Source: an uncultured Solimonas sp. (GTDB lineage: Bacteria > Pseudomonadota > Gammaproteobacteria > Nevskiales > Nevskiaceae). Taken from it: 17,350 nt of DNA. The DNA is taken from contig CAMLDZ010000061.1 in the NCBI GenBank assembly GCA_946478985.1, positions 1 through 17,350 of the forward strand. The letters run 5' to 3'. Numbering within the stretch: position 1 is the first letter of the stretch; each line of letters starts with the position of its first letter. This document shows, in pieces, positions 1 through 7,076 of this stretch. The translations under genes and the position numbers were made by a program. The notes below the pieces were generated by a model. The model had not been told where the DNA came from and did no database searches. It was given only the letters and a program-made list of their open reading frames with translations.

Positions 1-811
1 AGCGCATGCCCTCGGTGCCGTCGTCGATGTTGTCGTAGGCCAGATCCGGCGCGCGACGTGTACGGCGCTGGCCGGCGTTGTAGATCCAGGCCTGACGATC
101 GCCGACCGTCTTGTCGATCACATCGTTGACGAGGTAGATCGTGCCGACCAAGGTGGCCGGAGCGTCGTAATAGCCATAGAACGTGAACAGGCGATTCGGC
201 ACCTGCGCGTCCATGTTGGAGTCGAAGACCTTGTCCTCGCAGAAGCCCACCCTGTAGAAGTCGCCGCTGGCGCGCACCGGCAGCCAGTCTCCGCAACGGT
301 TGTAGCCACCGCCTTCGTAGCGCGTGTTGTGGTTGTACATTTCCTCGACGCCGTTCTTCGGCACCGGGAACGGGATTGCCGGCATCGTGTAGCCCTTCAG
401 CGTCAGGCCGTCGACACTGGTCTTGCCGGCCAGCGCCTTGGTGTTCTCGTAGACCTTCTCCGGCAGCGCCAGCGTGCGGTGCGTCGGGTACACCGGCGCC
501 GACAGGTCCGGATACTTCTTCAGCAGAGCGGCCAGGCCCGGCGTGACCTTGTCCTTGTAGGTGTCGAGGTTCTTGGCGTTGATCGTGAACAGCGGCTTTT
601 CCGAGGCGAACGGATCGGTGTAACCCTTGTCGGCCGACCAGCCGGCCGGCGGCTTGGACAGACCGCCGTCCCAGGCCGGAATGCTGCCGTCGGCATTGCC
701 GGCCTTGTCGGCGCCGGTCGGCGTCAGGTCGGCGGCCGTCGCGGCACCGGCCGACACGGCCAGCGCCAGGACCGTCAACGAGGCGCTCAGCTTGTACTTG
801 AGAGTCGTCAT
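1..811 (-). CDS. DUF1329 protein, Sec-exported (C-terminus outside window)
   Basis: The reading frame starts with ATG at 811-809 and runs off the left edge after 270 codons; family members are usually about 450 residues, so roughly the last 40% is missing. Residues 1-26 form a Sec signal peptide (Lys-containing n-region, Leu/Val/Ala h-region, A-T-A cleavage motif). The mature part opens with L-T-P-T-G-A-D-K-A-G-N and later holds T-Y-K-D-K-V-T-P-G and the Y-P-T-H-R-T segment typical of DUF1329 proteins. Family knowledge: DUF1329 is a periplasmic, LolA/LolB-like lipid-binding fold usually encoded beside DUF1302 and MMPL/RND genes. The gene starts 15 bases after the DUF1302 stop with A-A-G-G-G-A as ribosome site, so it is the second gene of an operon driven by the promoter at 2797-2840. 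The molecule it carries is not known; lipid or steroid-like cargo is inference. Confidence 0.9.
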   Translation of the reverse strand, partial: MTTLKYKLSASLTVLALAVSAGAATAADLTPTGADKAGNADGSIPAWDGGLSKPPAGWSADKGYTDPFASEKPLFTINAKNLDTYKDKVTPGLAALLKKYPDLSAPVYPTHRTLALPEKVYENTKALAGKTSVDGLTLKGYTMPAIPFPVPKNGVEEMYNHNTRYEGGGYNRCGDWLPVRASGDFYRVGFCEDKVFDSNMDAQVPNRLFTFYGYYDAPATLVGTIYLVNDVIDKTVGDRQAWIYNAGQRRTRRAPDLAYDNIDDGTEGMR

Positions 812-826
812 GTAGGGTCTCTTCCC

Positions 827-2734
827 TTAGAAGTTGATGCTGAAGTTGGCGGAGTAGAAGTCGTGGTCGCTGAAGTTGTCGTACGCCGCGCTGTTGCTGT
901 AGGTGGCGTAGGTCAGGTCGAGGCGATACTTCTTCTGATAGCTGAAGCCAACCGACGGGCTGATCGTCCGGCGCTCGTCGACGAACTGTGAATCGACCGA
1001 ATTGCCCTTGACGTCCTGCGCCACGAACAGGCTCGGATACAGCGTCACGCCGGTGCCGAGCACGTCCGGATATTCCAGGCGCAGATAGGCACGCAGACCC
1101 CAGGCGAAATCATCGACGAAGCCGTCGCTCTTGCAACCGTCCGGCTGCGGGTTGTAGAGCGGGTGCGTCGGATCGCAGAGATTGCCGCCGGCCGGCGTGC
1201 CGAAGTTGAAGCGCGGATCGGAACCGGCGCCGTAGATGAAGCCACGGCCGTATCGCAGGTTGGTTCCATCGTTGTCCGGCAGGCCGTTCCACTGCGCGCC
1301 GACTTCCGCCAGCAGGATGTACTGCTGTGCCCACAGCAGACGATTACCGGCCTTCAACGTGTTGATCTGGAACTGCGTCTTGCTGGTCCGCGTGTAGCCG
1401 GTGACGTACTCGCCGCTGCCCTTGGCGGTCTGCTGCTGTGCATAGGCCCCATAGGGGCCGGCAAACGTCAGCGCGCCGTACAGCAGGTCAGCACCACTGA
1501 TCTGCGCCGGGTAATCCTCGGTGCGACTCGCCTCGGCACTGAACGACCAGCCGAACAGCTCGGTCGCCGCGCTCATGCCGTAGATCTTGATGTCGTTCGG
1601 ATACTCCCAGAACGCTACGAACGGCTCGACGCCGGGCACAGCGCCCATCGCGTGAATGGGATTGGCGAGGCCGGCATCGGCGCAGACCGAGGTGTTGGCG
1701 GCGTTGCAGTCACCCGACAGCACCGAGATGATCGGCGTGCGCGAGTTGAGCTTCTGCCCGTACAGGCCGAATTCGGTGTAGTTCCACGCATCCACCGTGA
1801 AGCGGTAGGCCAGGCCGAACTGGCCGGAGTCCTTGCCTTCACGGCCGTCGACCTGATCGACATAGGCACCGGTGGCCAGCGCGTCGCGCGCCGAAGCCGC
1901 ACCGGCGGCGATTGCCATCGGACAACCGGCAATGTCCGGCGTCAGGCTCTGCTCGGAGGGCGCCCAGTAGTTGCCGCAGCCTTCGATGGGCGTGTATTCC
2001 CACTTCAGCTGGTAGTAGCCCTCGATCGAACCCCAGGCGCCGAGGCTCTGGCTGGCAGACACCATCCACACCGGCAGGAACACTTCCTTGAGCTGCGCTC
2101 CGGGCCGGCGGAACGACGGTACGTCGATCGGATTGACCTGATTGATGCCCTGGATGAAGACGCTTTCGCCCCAGTTCAGACCCTGGCGGCCCGCGCGTAC
2201 CTGCAGCGGATTGCCGGCGATGTCGAAGCTGTCGTAGACGTAGGCGTCGAGCAGGAACACCCCGGAGAACTTGTTGAGGGTCTCGAAACCCTTGTCCGAC
2301 ATCGGCTTGCCGCCCTGGTAGCCGTTGGGCTGGTTGCCGTAGTTGACGTCGCCTTCCTCGAGCGCGTAGTCGTACCAGGCCTTGCCGCGGACAAAGACGC
2401 CGAAGTCGCCTTTCTTGACGCTGACTTCGCTGATGATCTTGGCGAGCGTCGAGAAGTTGTCGCCCTTGTCGTAATTGACGTTGCCGGCGTCGACGGATCC
2501 GCCGCCACGACCATCGTTGCGGCCAACCTCGGCACCGGTCTGGGCGGTATAGAGCAGATTGCTGGGGCTTTCCGCGCGCCAGCTGGCGCCGAGCGAGACG
2601 GTGCTGACCCAGTCACCCTGCCAGCCGTCGCCGATATCAAACTGCATGGCCGACGCCGGTCCCGTCCCCGCCGCGATGACGGCGCCTGCGAGACGAAGCG
2701 TCCACCGCTGGGCCGCTTGCACGGTCCTTTTCAT
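827..2734 (-). CDS. DUF1302 family outer-membrane protein
   Basis: This is a 635-residue protein. I chose ATG 2734-2732 because G-A-G-G-A-G lies just upstream and it begins a clean signal peptide (residues 1-29, cleavage after A-S-A); a longer frame to 2830 has no ribosome site and would overlap the promoter. The family hallmark is at about residues 179-223: V-R-A-G-R-Q-G-L-N-W-G-E-S, then I-N-Q-V-N-P-I-D-V, then F-R-R-P-G-A-Q-L-K-E-V-F-L-P-V. The C-terminus N-F-S-I-N-F ends in Phe with alternating hydrophobic residues, as in barrels inserted by the Bam complex. DUF1302 proteins are predicted outer-membrane beta-barrels found in clusters for hydrophobic compound use. It is the first gene of an operon with the DUF1329 gene and sits behind the palindromic promoter at 2797-2840. 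Cargo is unproven. Confidence 0.92.
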   Translation of the reverse strand: MKRTVQAAQRWTLRLAGAVIAAGTGPASAMQFDIGDGWQGDWVSTVSLGASWRAESPSNLLYTAQTGAEVGRNDGRGGGSVDAGNVNYDKGDNFSTLAKIISEVSVKKGDFGVFVRGKAWYDYALEEGDVNYGNQPNGYQGGKPMSDKGFETLNKFSGVFLLDAYVYDSFDIAGNPLQVRAGRQGLNWGESVFIQGINQVNPIDVPSFRRPGAQLKEVFLPVWMVSASQSLGAWGSIEGYYQLKWEYTPIEGCGNYWAPSEQSLTPDIAGCPMAIAAGAASARDALATGAYVDQVDGREGKDSGQFGLAYRFTVDAWNYTEFGLYGQKLNSRTPIISVLSGDCNAANTSVCADAGLANPIHAMGAVPGVEPFVAFWEYPNDIKIYGMSAATELFGWSFSAEASRTEDYPAQISGADLLYGALTFAGPYGAYAQQQTAKGSGEYVTGYTRTSKTQFQINTLKAGNRLLWAQQYILLAEVGAQWNGLPDNDGTNLRYGRGFIYGAGSDPRFNFGTPAGGNLCDPTHPLYNPQPDGCKSDGFVDDFAWGLRAYLRLEYPDVLGTGVTLYPSLFVAQDVKGNSVDSQFVDERRTISPSVGFSYQKKYRLDLTYATYSNSAAYDNFSDHDFYSANFSINF

Positions 2735-3004
2735 TATTTTCTCCTCTGCTCTGTGTCGCCGATTCCGGCAATTACGACTCTGTTGGTCGCGGGCCGATGT
2801 TAGGCGGGCCTGCGCGGCAAACACTGTCAATTAGGCGACAATCACGCTGTGCTTCGGAGTCGAGAAAAACTACCGCTGGTCGCTGGATAGTTTGCCGACG
2901 TGCTGGCGACGCCGGCCTGGGAAGCGCACTTTCCCGTCGGCCCACTCGGGAAACGCCTGACGGCAATTCAGAATCACCCTGACGCGGCGCCCGGGCACCG
3001 CATC
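2735..3004. other. Intergenic region between the phosphotransferase scar and the DUF1302 operon
   Basis: About 270 bases without a supportable gene. The left part holds the leader and activator promoter of the DUF1302 operon. The right part (2841-3004) should contain the end of the transcript from the AttH-like operon. I see only a 7-bp hairpin there (2930-2936 with 2947-2953) with no T-run, which is too weak to call a terminator. Confidence 0.5.
2797..2840 (-). promoter_or_regulatory. Class II activator promoter of the DUF1302-DUF1329 operon
   Basis: On the minus strand, TGTCGCCTAATTGACA (2840-2825) is a 16-bp inverted repeat with one mismatch in the right arm. A CTAACAT element (2803-2797) follows after 21 bases, giving minus-10 hexamer TAACAT. 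If transcription starts 7 bases beyond the hexamer (near 2790), the palindrome is centred at -42.5, and the leader before the DUF1302 start is about 56 bases. The hexamer 17 bases upstream of the minus-10 (AGTGTT) does not resemble TTGACA, so activator dependence is likely. The same layout occurs at 4926-4968 and 6973-7015. Binding by the CRP-family protein at 5041-5754 is inferred. Confidence 0.75.
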
Positions 3005-3531
3005 TCAGGCGCTCGGCTTCGTCGCCAGCAGATCCTGCAAGGCGGGAATCCGGGACGGGTCCGGCTCGAAGCCCATGCCGACCGTCCAGGCGCGCTGGCG
3101 CAGAATCGGTCCCGCCTGAGCGTCCACGACCCGCTGCCAGGCCTGCGCTTGCACGGCGCTGCCACGCGTCGCGGCGATGGCCTCGACCAGATCCTGCTTG
3201 AGCGCGCGCACCGCATCTTCGAGCTGTGCCGGGCTCTGCGATGCATCGTCGAGCACGGCGCGCGCGTATCCGGCGCTGCGGCTAAGCCGGCCGGTGATGG
3301 TGTCGTCGATCCCCGGCAGGCTGGCCAGCTGCTGTGCCAGCGCCGCGTGATCGAGCAGATCCTGGCGCAGCTGCGCGTGCAGCAGTGGCAGCCGCGCGCG
3401 GACGATGCCGAGCGTGGCCAGACACAGGCGGATCTGCTCGCTCGCCATCGGATTGGCGCCGTCGACTGCCGGCAACACGTTGTCGCCGAGCGACTTGATC
3501 ACGGCGGCGAGCTGCGTGCCGGGCTCATGCG
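3005..3531 (-). pseudogene. Helical protein fragment without its own start, fused out of frame to a phosphotransferase remnant
   Basis: This frame ends at TGA 3007-3005 and reads as a convincing alpha-helical protein of about 170 residues. It runs from roughly T-Q-L-A-A-V-I-K-S-L-G-D-N-V-L-P-A-V-D-G through S-E-Q-I-R-L-C-L-A-T-L to D-L-L-A-T-K-P-S-A. It has no ATG at a sensible place. The open frame continues upstream to a GTG at 3889, but that part is an out-of-frame shadow of the phosphotransferase, and the GTG abuts the ribosome site of the other frame. A GTG at 3504-3502 is the only possible internal start and lacks a clear ribosome site. I recall small helical genes of this type beside phosphotransferase-family genes in similar clusters, but I cannot name the family. 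Most likely it is the 3' end of a downstream gene joined to the phosphotransferase by an internal deletion. Confidence 0.6.
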
Positions 3532-3882
3532 CAGCACCATCGGCGTTCGCTGCAGCGCCCCGCGACCATCGAGCCCGCGCCACTCGAGCTCGAAGGCCAG
3601 CTGCAACTTCGACGAACCGCCGGTCATCCAGCGCGCCGCGTGCACCGAGAACGGCGGCTCGAGCCGCTGCGACAGCGACAGGAAGCGGCGCAGGCTGTCG
3701 AGCAGGCGTGGCAGCTCGACCGCCGTGTACGGCGCACCGCCACGTGCGCGCATCTTGCGCGTCAGCACGCGATCTATCTCGGACTCGGTCGGGTAGCGCT
3801 GGCGCAGCTGCCGGATGAACGCTGCATCCGGCGCCTGCCGCACATCGGCCTGCTGCATGCCGTGGGCATCCGCATCCTTCAT
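3499..3882 (-). pseudogene. Phosphotransferase (APH-like) N-lobe remnant
   Basis: The ATG at 3882-3880 has a strong A-G-G-A-G-G-A-G ribosome site and lies 32 bases after the stop of the AttH-like gene, so it was the second gene of that operon. The 127-codon frame reads like the start of bacterial APH/acyl-CoA-dehydrogenase-associated phosphotransferases: a helical lead (residues 15-75), then the nucleotide-loop strand R-W-M-T-G-G-S-S-K (about 84-92), then the N-lobe strand T-P-M-V-L-R-M (113-119). Immediately after that the homology stops and the frame ends at TGA 3501-3499. The catalytic H-x-D-x(4)-N loop and the metal-binding D of the C-lobe are absent in any frame downstream. Family members are over 300 residues, so about two thirds is missing and no kinase activity is expected. 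A genuine short protein is possible but unlikely. Confidence 0.65.
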
Positions 3883-3914
3883 CGGCCACTCCTCCTGGTC
3901 AGAAGCCAGTGCCT

Positions 3915-4862
3915 TCAGCGACGGATATGGCGGTGCTGCTTCATATGATCCAGATAGCGCTGGTCCCAATACATCTCGCACCAGCCGACGCCGGGCTTGC
4001 CGTCGACTTCGGTCGTCATCGCCACTTCGTTGAGGATGTTGATGGCGTCGATCGGGTAGACCTGATGCGCGAAGCGCTGGCCGACGATGCGTGTACTGCG
4101 CCCGGCGATGTCATGCGCCACGACTTCGATGGCCGTGTGGATCATGTCCTCGTTGAGGTGGAAATCGACGACATCCACCGACGTGATCTGCGACATGTGG
4201 CCGTCCTTGTAGACGTAGCCGCGCGTCAGCGAGCGCCCCAGGTACTCCATCTTGAAGAAATGGATGGCCGCATCCGGCGTGGTCGCGTGGAACCACTTGT
4301 AGTGGTAATTGACGCCCCAGTTGCGTGTCCCCCAGGAGTGATCGCGCTGGCCGAGATTGTCGAAGGCGATGCGCCGGCCATCGATCGTGATCGTGCCCTT
4401 GACCCGGCCGCTCTGCTCGAAGCGGTTGTCGGCGAAGTATTGCGGGCAGCCGTCCGGATGCGAGTGATAGCCGTAGGCCGGATGCAGCGCCTCGAAATCG
4501 AATTCCACCGCCAGACGCTCGCCCTGATACTTCACGTGCGCGCTGCGCAGGGGCTCGCCCAGATCGACCTGGATACCCTTGACGCGCCACTCGGTGAAGT
4601 TCATCGAGTCCGGCACCGGCACCTGGGCGAAGCTCTCGAAGATCGAGCCACCCTTCACGCCATCGCCGAACGCGCAGAAGGTCGCGCCAGCCTGGCCATC
4701 ACCGGTGACGCGCGGATAGACCCAGCCGGCGATTTTCTCTTCCGGTAGCTGCAGACACCAGACCAGCGACTCGCGCGCCAGCGGCTCCGCGCGCAGTTTG
4801 TGGCGACCGTCGTCGGCGGGCTGCAGCGGCGCAATATCGGTGCTGATGTCTTCGAAACGCAT
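3915..4862 (-). CDS. AttH-like / DUF7064-DUF7065-type protein, copy 1
   Basis: This is a 315-residue protein without signal peptide or membrane segment, so it should be cytoplasmic. I chose ATG 4862-4860 because G-A-G-G-A-G lies 7 bases upstream; a longer frame to 4922 would run into the promoter. It is rich in predicted beta strands and carries G-Q-R-D-H-S-W-G-T-R-N-W at residues 171-182, the (G/R)-D-x-S-W-G-x-R signature of the AttH/CrtC-like double-lipocalin superfamily (hydroxyneurosporene synthase relatives, Pfam DUF7064/DUF7065). It also has clustered aromatic and His residues (H-P-A-Y-G-Y-H-S-H, 127-135; Y-H-Y-K-W-F-H, 186-192). CrtC adds water across a terpenoid double bond; whether this copy is an enzyme or a lipid-binding protein is not known. 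It leads an operon whose second gene is a phosphotransferase remnant and is driven by the palindromic promoter at 4926-4968. Confidence 0.85.
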   Translation of the reverse strand: MRFEDISTDIAPLQPADDGRHKLRAEPLARESLVWCLQLPEEKIAGWVYPRVTGDGQAGATFCAFGDGVKGGSIFESFAQVPVPDSMNFTEWRVKGIQVDLGEPLRSAHVKYQGERLAVEFDFEALHPAYGYHSHPDGCPQYFADNRFEQSGRVKGTITIDGRRIAFDNLGQRDHSWGTRNWGVNYHYKWFHATTPDAAIHFFKMEYLGRSLTRGYVYKDGHMSQITSVDVVDFHLNEDMIHTAIEVVAHDIAGRSTRIVGQRFAHQVYPIDAINILNEVAMTTEVDGKPGVGWCEMYWDQRYLDHMKQHRHIRR

Positions 4863-4925
4863 GGTGGCTTCTCCTCGTGCTCGTCTGATGTCGGTCCACA
4901 TGCCAGGCGGACTCCTTTCCAAACG

Positions 4926-4968
4926 ATGCTAGCGAGAGTGGCCGGTACACACTGTCGTTTATGCGACA
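4926..4968 (-). promoter_or_regulatory. Class II activator promoter of AttH-like copy 1
   Basis: On the minus strand, TGTCGCATAAACGACA (4968-4953) is a perfect inverted repeat. The arms extend to 7 bp each (ACTGTCG/CGACAGT, 4951-4970) around a 6-bp centre. CTAGCAT (4932-4926) follows after 20 bases. With minus-10 TAGCAT the expected start is near 4919, which centres the palindrome at -41.5 and leaves a leader of about 57 bases. The hexamer at -35 spacing (CAGTGT) is not a sigma70 box. The site lies about 70 bases beyond the stop of the CRP-family gene. This is the cleanest of the three copies. Confidence 0.8.
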
Positions 4969-5040
4969 GTCGCCGTGGCAAGGCTGCGAATCTGCCGAAT
5001 CGCCCGATCGCAGGTCAGGCGCGCCACCACAGCGGACTCG

Positions 5041-5754
5041 TCAGTCGGGATAGACCGCGACCGGCTGATCGACATTGACCAGATGGGCGTAGCGGCGCTG
5101 GATCGGCTCCAGCCCCATCAGGCAGACACCGCCATAACTGAGCTGCAACATGCCCTCGCGCTCGAGCTCCTTGAGGACCTTGTTGAGGTTCTGCCGCGAG
5201 GTGCCGAGCAGCTTGGCCAACTCCTCCTGAGACAGCGAGATCAACAGGTGTTGATCGGTAGCGTTGAGACCGTGGCTGAAGGCCTGCAGGTACAGCGTCT
5301 TGGCGACGCGTTCCTTCAGCGGCAGTGCGTCGCGGTCGATCACCAGTCGACACAGCATGCTGATGCGCAGGCTCATCACCCGCAGGATCTGCTCGGAGAT
5401 CTCTGGATATGCCTTCATCAGCTTGTGCAAGGCGGTGCGATGGATGACGCGCAGCCGCACCGGTGTTATCGCGATGATATCGGCATTGGCTGGCAAGCCG
5501 GAAAACATCTCTGAGAACGACACCCAGTCGCCGCGCCGGATCATCGCCAGCACGACTTCACGGCCGTCGTGGCTGCTCGACGAGACTTTCACCTCGCCAC
5601 TGACGATCTGATAGAGCCGCGAGCTGAGCTGGCCTTCGCCACAAATCACGGCGCCTCTGGCCATGTCGACGAAACTGCTGACAGCGTCGATCCGGGCGCG
5701 TATCGCCGGGCTCAGCGCATCGTAGAAATTGTGCAAATCCCTGAGTGGAATCAT
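5041..5754 (-). CDS. CRP/FNR-family transcriptional regulator, non-cAMP type
   Basis: This is a 237-residue protein. ATG 5754-5752 is chosen because G-G-G-A-G-G-T lies 5 bases upstream. Residues 10-125 form the cyclic-nucleotide-type beta-roll (Y-Q-I-V-S-G-E-V-K-V at 48-57, R-R-G-D-W-V at 73-78). Residues 118-145 form the dimer helix, and residues 174-202 the winged helix-turn-helix (L-S-Q-E-E-L-A-K-L-L-G-T-S-R-Q-N-L). At the phosphate-binding cassette the CRP residues Glu72, Arg82 and Ser83 align with Phe, Asn and Ala, so cAMP binding is unlikely. There is no FNR-type N-terminal cysteine cluster. In the recognition helix, Arg187 and Lys192 match CRP Arg180 and Arg185 (Lys for Arg), while Gln188 replaces Glu181. 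It is the likely activator of the three palindromic promoters around it. Its own upstream region has no full palindrome. The effector is unknown. Confidence 0.9.
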   Translation of the reverse strand: MIPLRDLHNFYDALSPAIRARIDAVSSFVDMARGAVICGEGQLSSRLYQIVSGEVKVSSSSHDGREVVLAMIRRGDWVSFSEMFSGLPANADIIAITPVRLRVIHRTALHKLMKAYPEISEQILRVMSLRISMLCRLVIDRDALPLKERVAKTLYLQAFSHGLNATDQHLLISLSQEELAKLLGTSRQNLNKVLKELEREGMLQLSYGGVCLMGLEPIQRRYAHLVNVDQPVAVYPD

Positions 5755-5926
5755 GCCGCACCTCCCTGTCCGTTCTGCCCCCAACTACGAGGATGCGAAC
5801 CAAGGCGGGCGACACAGCCCTCTCCCCCCTGCCTCATTGCCGTTAACCGTCCCGGCCGATGATGGTGAGCGGAGTATGGCGATATCCGAGAGCCGCGGCC
5901 ATCCCTGACTGCTTCCAGCACAGCAA
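5755..5926. other. Upstream region of the CRP-family gene
   Basis: About 170 bases between the terminator of AttH-like copy 2 and the regulator start. Apart from the ribosome site I see no convincing sigma70 promoter. There is one isolated CGACA half-site (5810-5814) without its partner arm, so no evidence of autoregulation by the palindrome seen elsewhere. Confidence 0.4.
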
Positions 5927-5959
5927 CGCCGCACCGGCATGAACGAGGCCGGTGCGGCG
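5927..5959 (-). terminator. Hairpin after AttH-like copy 2
   Basis: A perfect 12-bp stem (5927-5938 pairing with 5948-5959) with a 9-base loop begins 14 bases after the stop of AttH-like copy 2. On the minus strand only a short TTGCTG follows, so the U-tract is poor. Termination is likely, but the hairpin could instead just protect the 3' end. Confidence 0.6.
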
Positions 5960-5973
5960 GCGAAAAGCACGGA

Positions 5974-6942
5974 TCAGCAGCGCGCGCGGATGGCGTCGCG
6001 ATGACGGGTGAGATAGGCGCGTGAGAGGCCAATCTGCTGCGTACCGTAGCCAAGCTTGCCGTTGCAAGCCACGCGGATGTACGACTGCAGGTAGGTGTTC
6101 GACGGATAAGGCGCCCAGTAGCAGGCGTTCAGCGCCGAATAGGTCAGCAGAAACTTCTTGCCGCGTACGTCGGTGACTTCCAGCTCGCCGCCCATCGGCA
6201 CCGCCTTGCGGTACTCCTGGGTGCCGCGCGAATCGACGATGCCGTAAACCTCGCCCTTCTCCATCACGTAGCCGCTGATGTGCGGACCCATGGTGTTGGT
6301 GCGGGCGATATCGTGGCCGGTGAACAGATGCACCGTCAGATCCTCGCCGAAGCTGGCATGCCACCAGATCACCGAGGAGTTGTCGCGCTCGGGGCGCGGC
6401 CCCCAGCTGCGGTCGCCGGTGTCGACGCAGTCCACCGTGTAGCGCTTGCCGCGCACGATCAGCTCACCGCTTACGCGATAGGTGGCCTCGTAGTGGCCGG
6501 ACCAGGACGTATCCCAGGCCGGGCCGTTGCGCTTGGCCGCCGTCGGGTCCATGGCGGGGTCGTTGATGTCGTACGGCGCGTGCAGGCTCCTGAAGTGGAG
6601 GTCGAAGCGCGTATCGTCGATCCCTTCATACCGGGCGTGATAGCCCTGCAGCGGCTCCAGCGCCTTCAGCTTCAGGCCGTTGGGCAGCGCGATGTCCTTC
6701 AGCGTCTTCGGACACGGCAGGTGCTGCTGGTTGTCGATGTACAGCTGCTCCTCCCACAAGTCGGTGATGCGGTCGTGCAGCGACACATCGCAAGCGCATA
6801 CCCCCAGCATCGGCCGCGTCACCAGATAGATGATTCCGTTGACCGTGGTTTCCGGCACGTGGAACGGCAATGCGATGGTCTCCACCCACTGCCAGTGCGA
6901 TTCCGGCGTGTGGTGAAAGTCCATGTCTTCGGCCTTGATCAT
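5974..6942 (-). CDS. AttH-like / DUF7064-DUF7065-type protein, copy 2
   Basis: This is a 322-residue protein without signal peptide, probably cytoplasmic. ATG 6942-6940 is chosen because C-A-G-G-A-G-A-G lies about 9 bases upstream; an ATG six codons later (6924) is less well placed. It carries D-T-G-D-R-S-W-G-P-R at residues 174-183, the same G-D-R-S-W-G-x-R signature as copy 1, followed by W-W-H-A-S-F-G (193-199). Outside this core the two copies are strongly diverged, so they are old paralogues and may act on different molecules or as partners. It is a single-gene unit with its own palindromic promoter (6973-7015) and a terminal hairpin (5927-5959). An AttH/CrtC-like hydratase-type or lipid-binding role for a terpenoid or sterol-like compound is possible but unproven. 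Confidence 0.83.
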   Translation of the reverse strand: MIKAEDMDFHHTPESHWQWVETIALPFHVPETTVNGIIYLVTRPMLGVCACDVSLHDRITDLWEEQLYIDNQQHLPCPKTLKDIALPNGLKLKALEPLQGYHARYEGIDDTRFDLHFRSLHAPYDINDPAMDPTAAKRNGPAWDTSWSGHYEATYRVSGELIVRGKRYTVDCVDTGDRSWGPRPERDNSSVIWWHASFGEDLTVHLFTGHDIARTNTMGPHISGYVMEKGEVYGIVDSRGTQEYRKAVPMGGELEVTDVRGKKFLLTYSALNACYWAPYPSNTYLQSYIRVACNGKLGYGTQQIGLSRAYLTRHRDAIRARC

Positions 6943-6972
6943 TGCGTCGCTCTCCTGTTGTCGTGTCGTTCA

Positions 6973-7015
6973 ATGCTAGCGAGCGCCGGCGGCACCGGCT
7001 GTCGCCAAAGCGACA
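6973..7015 (-). promoter_or_regulatory. Class II activator promoter of AttH-like copy 2
   Basis: On the minus strand, TGTCGCTTTGGCGACA (7015-7000) is an inverted repeat with perfect 5-bp arms and 6-bp centre. CTAGCAT (6979-6973) follows after 20 bases, and the bases CTCG before it also match copy 4926-4968. The inferred start is near 6966, which centres the palindrome at -41.5 and gives a leader of about 24 bases. The -35 position reads CAGCCG, not a sigma70 box. Confidence 0.78.
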
Positions 7016-7076
7016 ATTCCGGCAGCGCGATCCGGCTCTCGGCGGCATGCCGGCCCGATTCGATGTTGAATCCCTC

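Noticed and set aside
1163..2803. Long open frame on the plus strand opposite DUF1302 (546 codons)
   Set aside because: It is fully antisense to a gene with signal peptide and clear family motifs. Its translation is Arg/Ala/Asp-rich without motifs, as expected from GC-rich codon bias.
2825..2830. TTGACA inside the palindrome as a sigma70 -35 box
   Set aside because: It is 22 bases from the TAACAT hexamer, too far for a normal 17-base spacer, and the other two copies lack it.
2930..2953. TTTCCCG/CGGGAAA hairpin as terminator of the AttH-like operon
   Set aside because: A 7-bp stem with 10-base loop and no T-run on either side; not convincing.
3529..3889. Upstream part of the 294-codon frame starting with GTG at 3889
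   Set aside because: The GTG overlaps the ribosome site of the ATG at 3882, and the residues encoded are an out-of-frame shadow of the phosphotransferase N-lobe.
5810..5814. CGACA upstream of the CRP-family gene as an autoregulatory site
   Set aside because: Only one arm is present; the bases 11 positions upstream do not match TGTCG, so it is likely chance.
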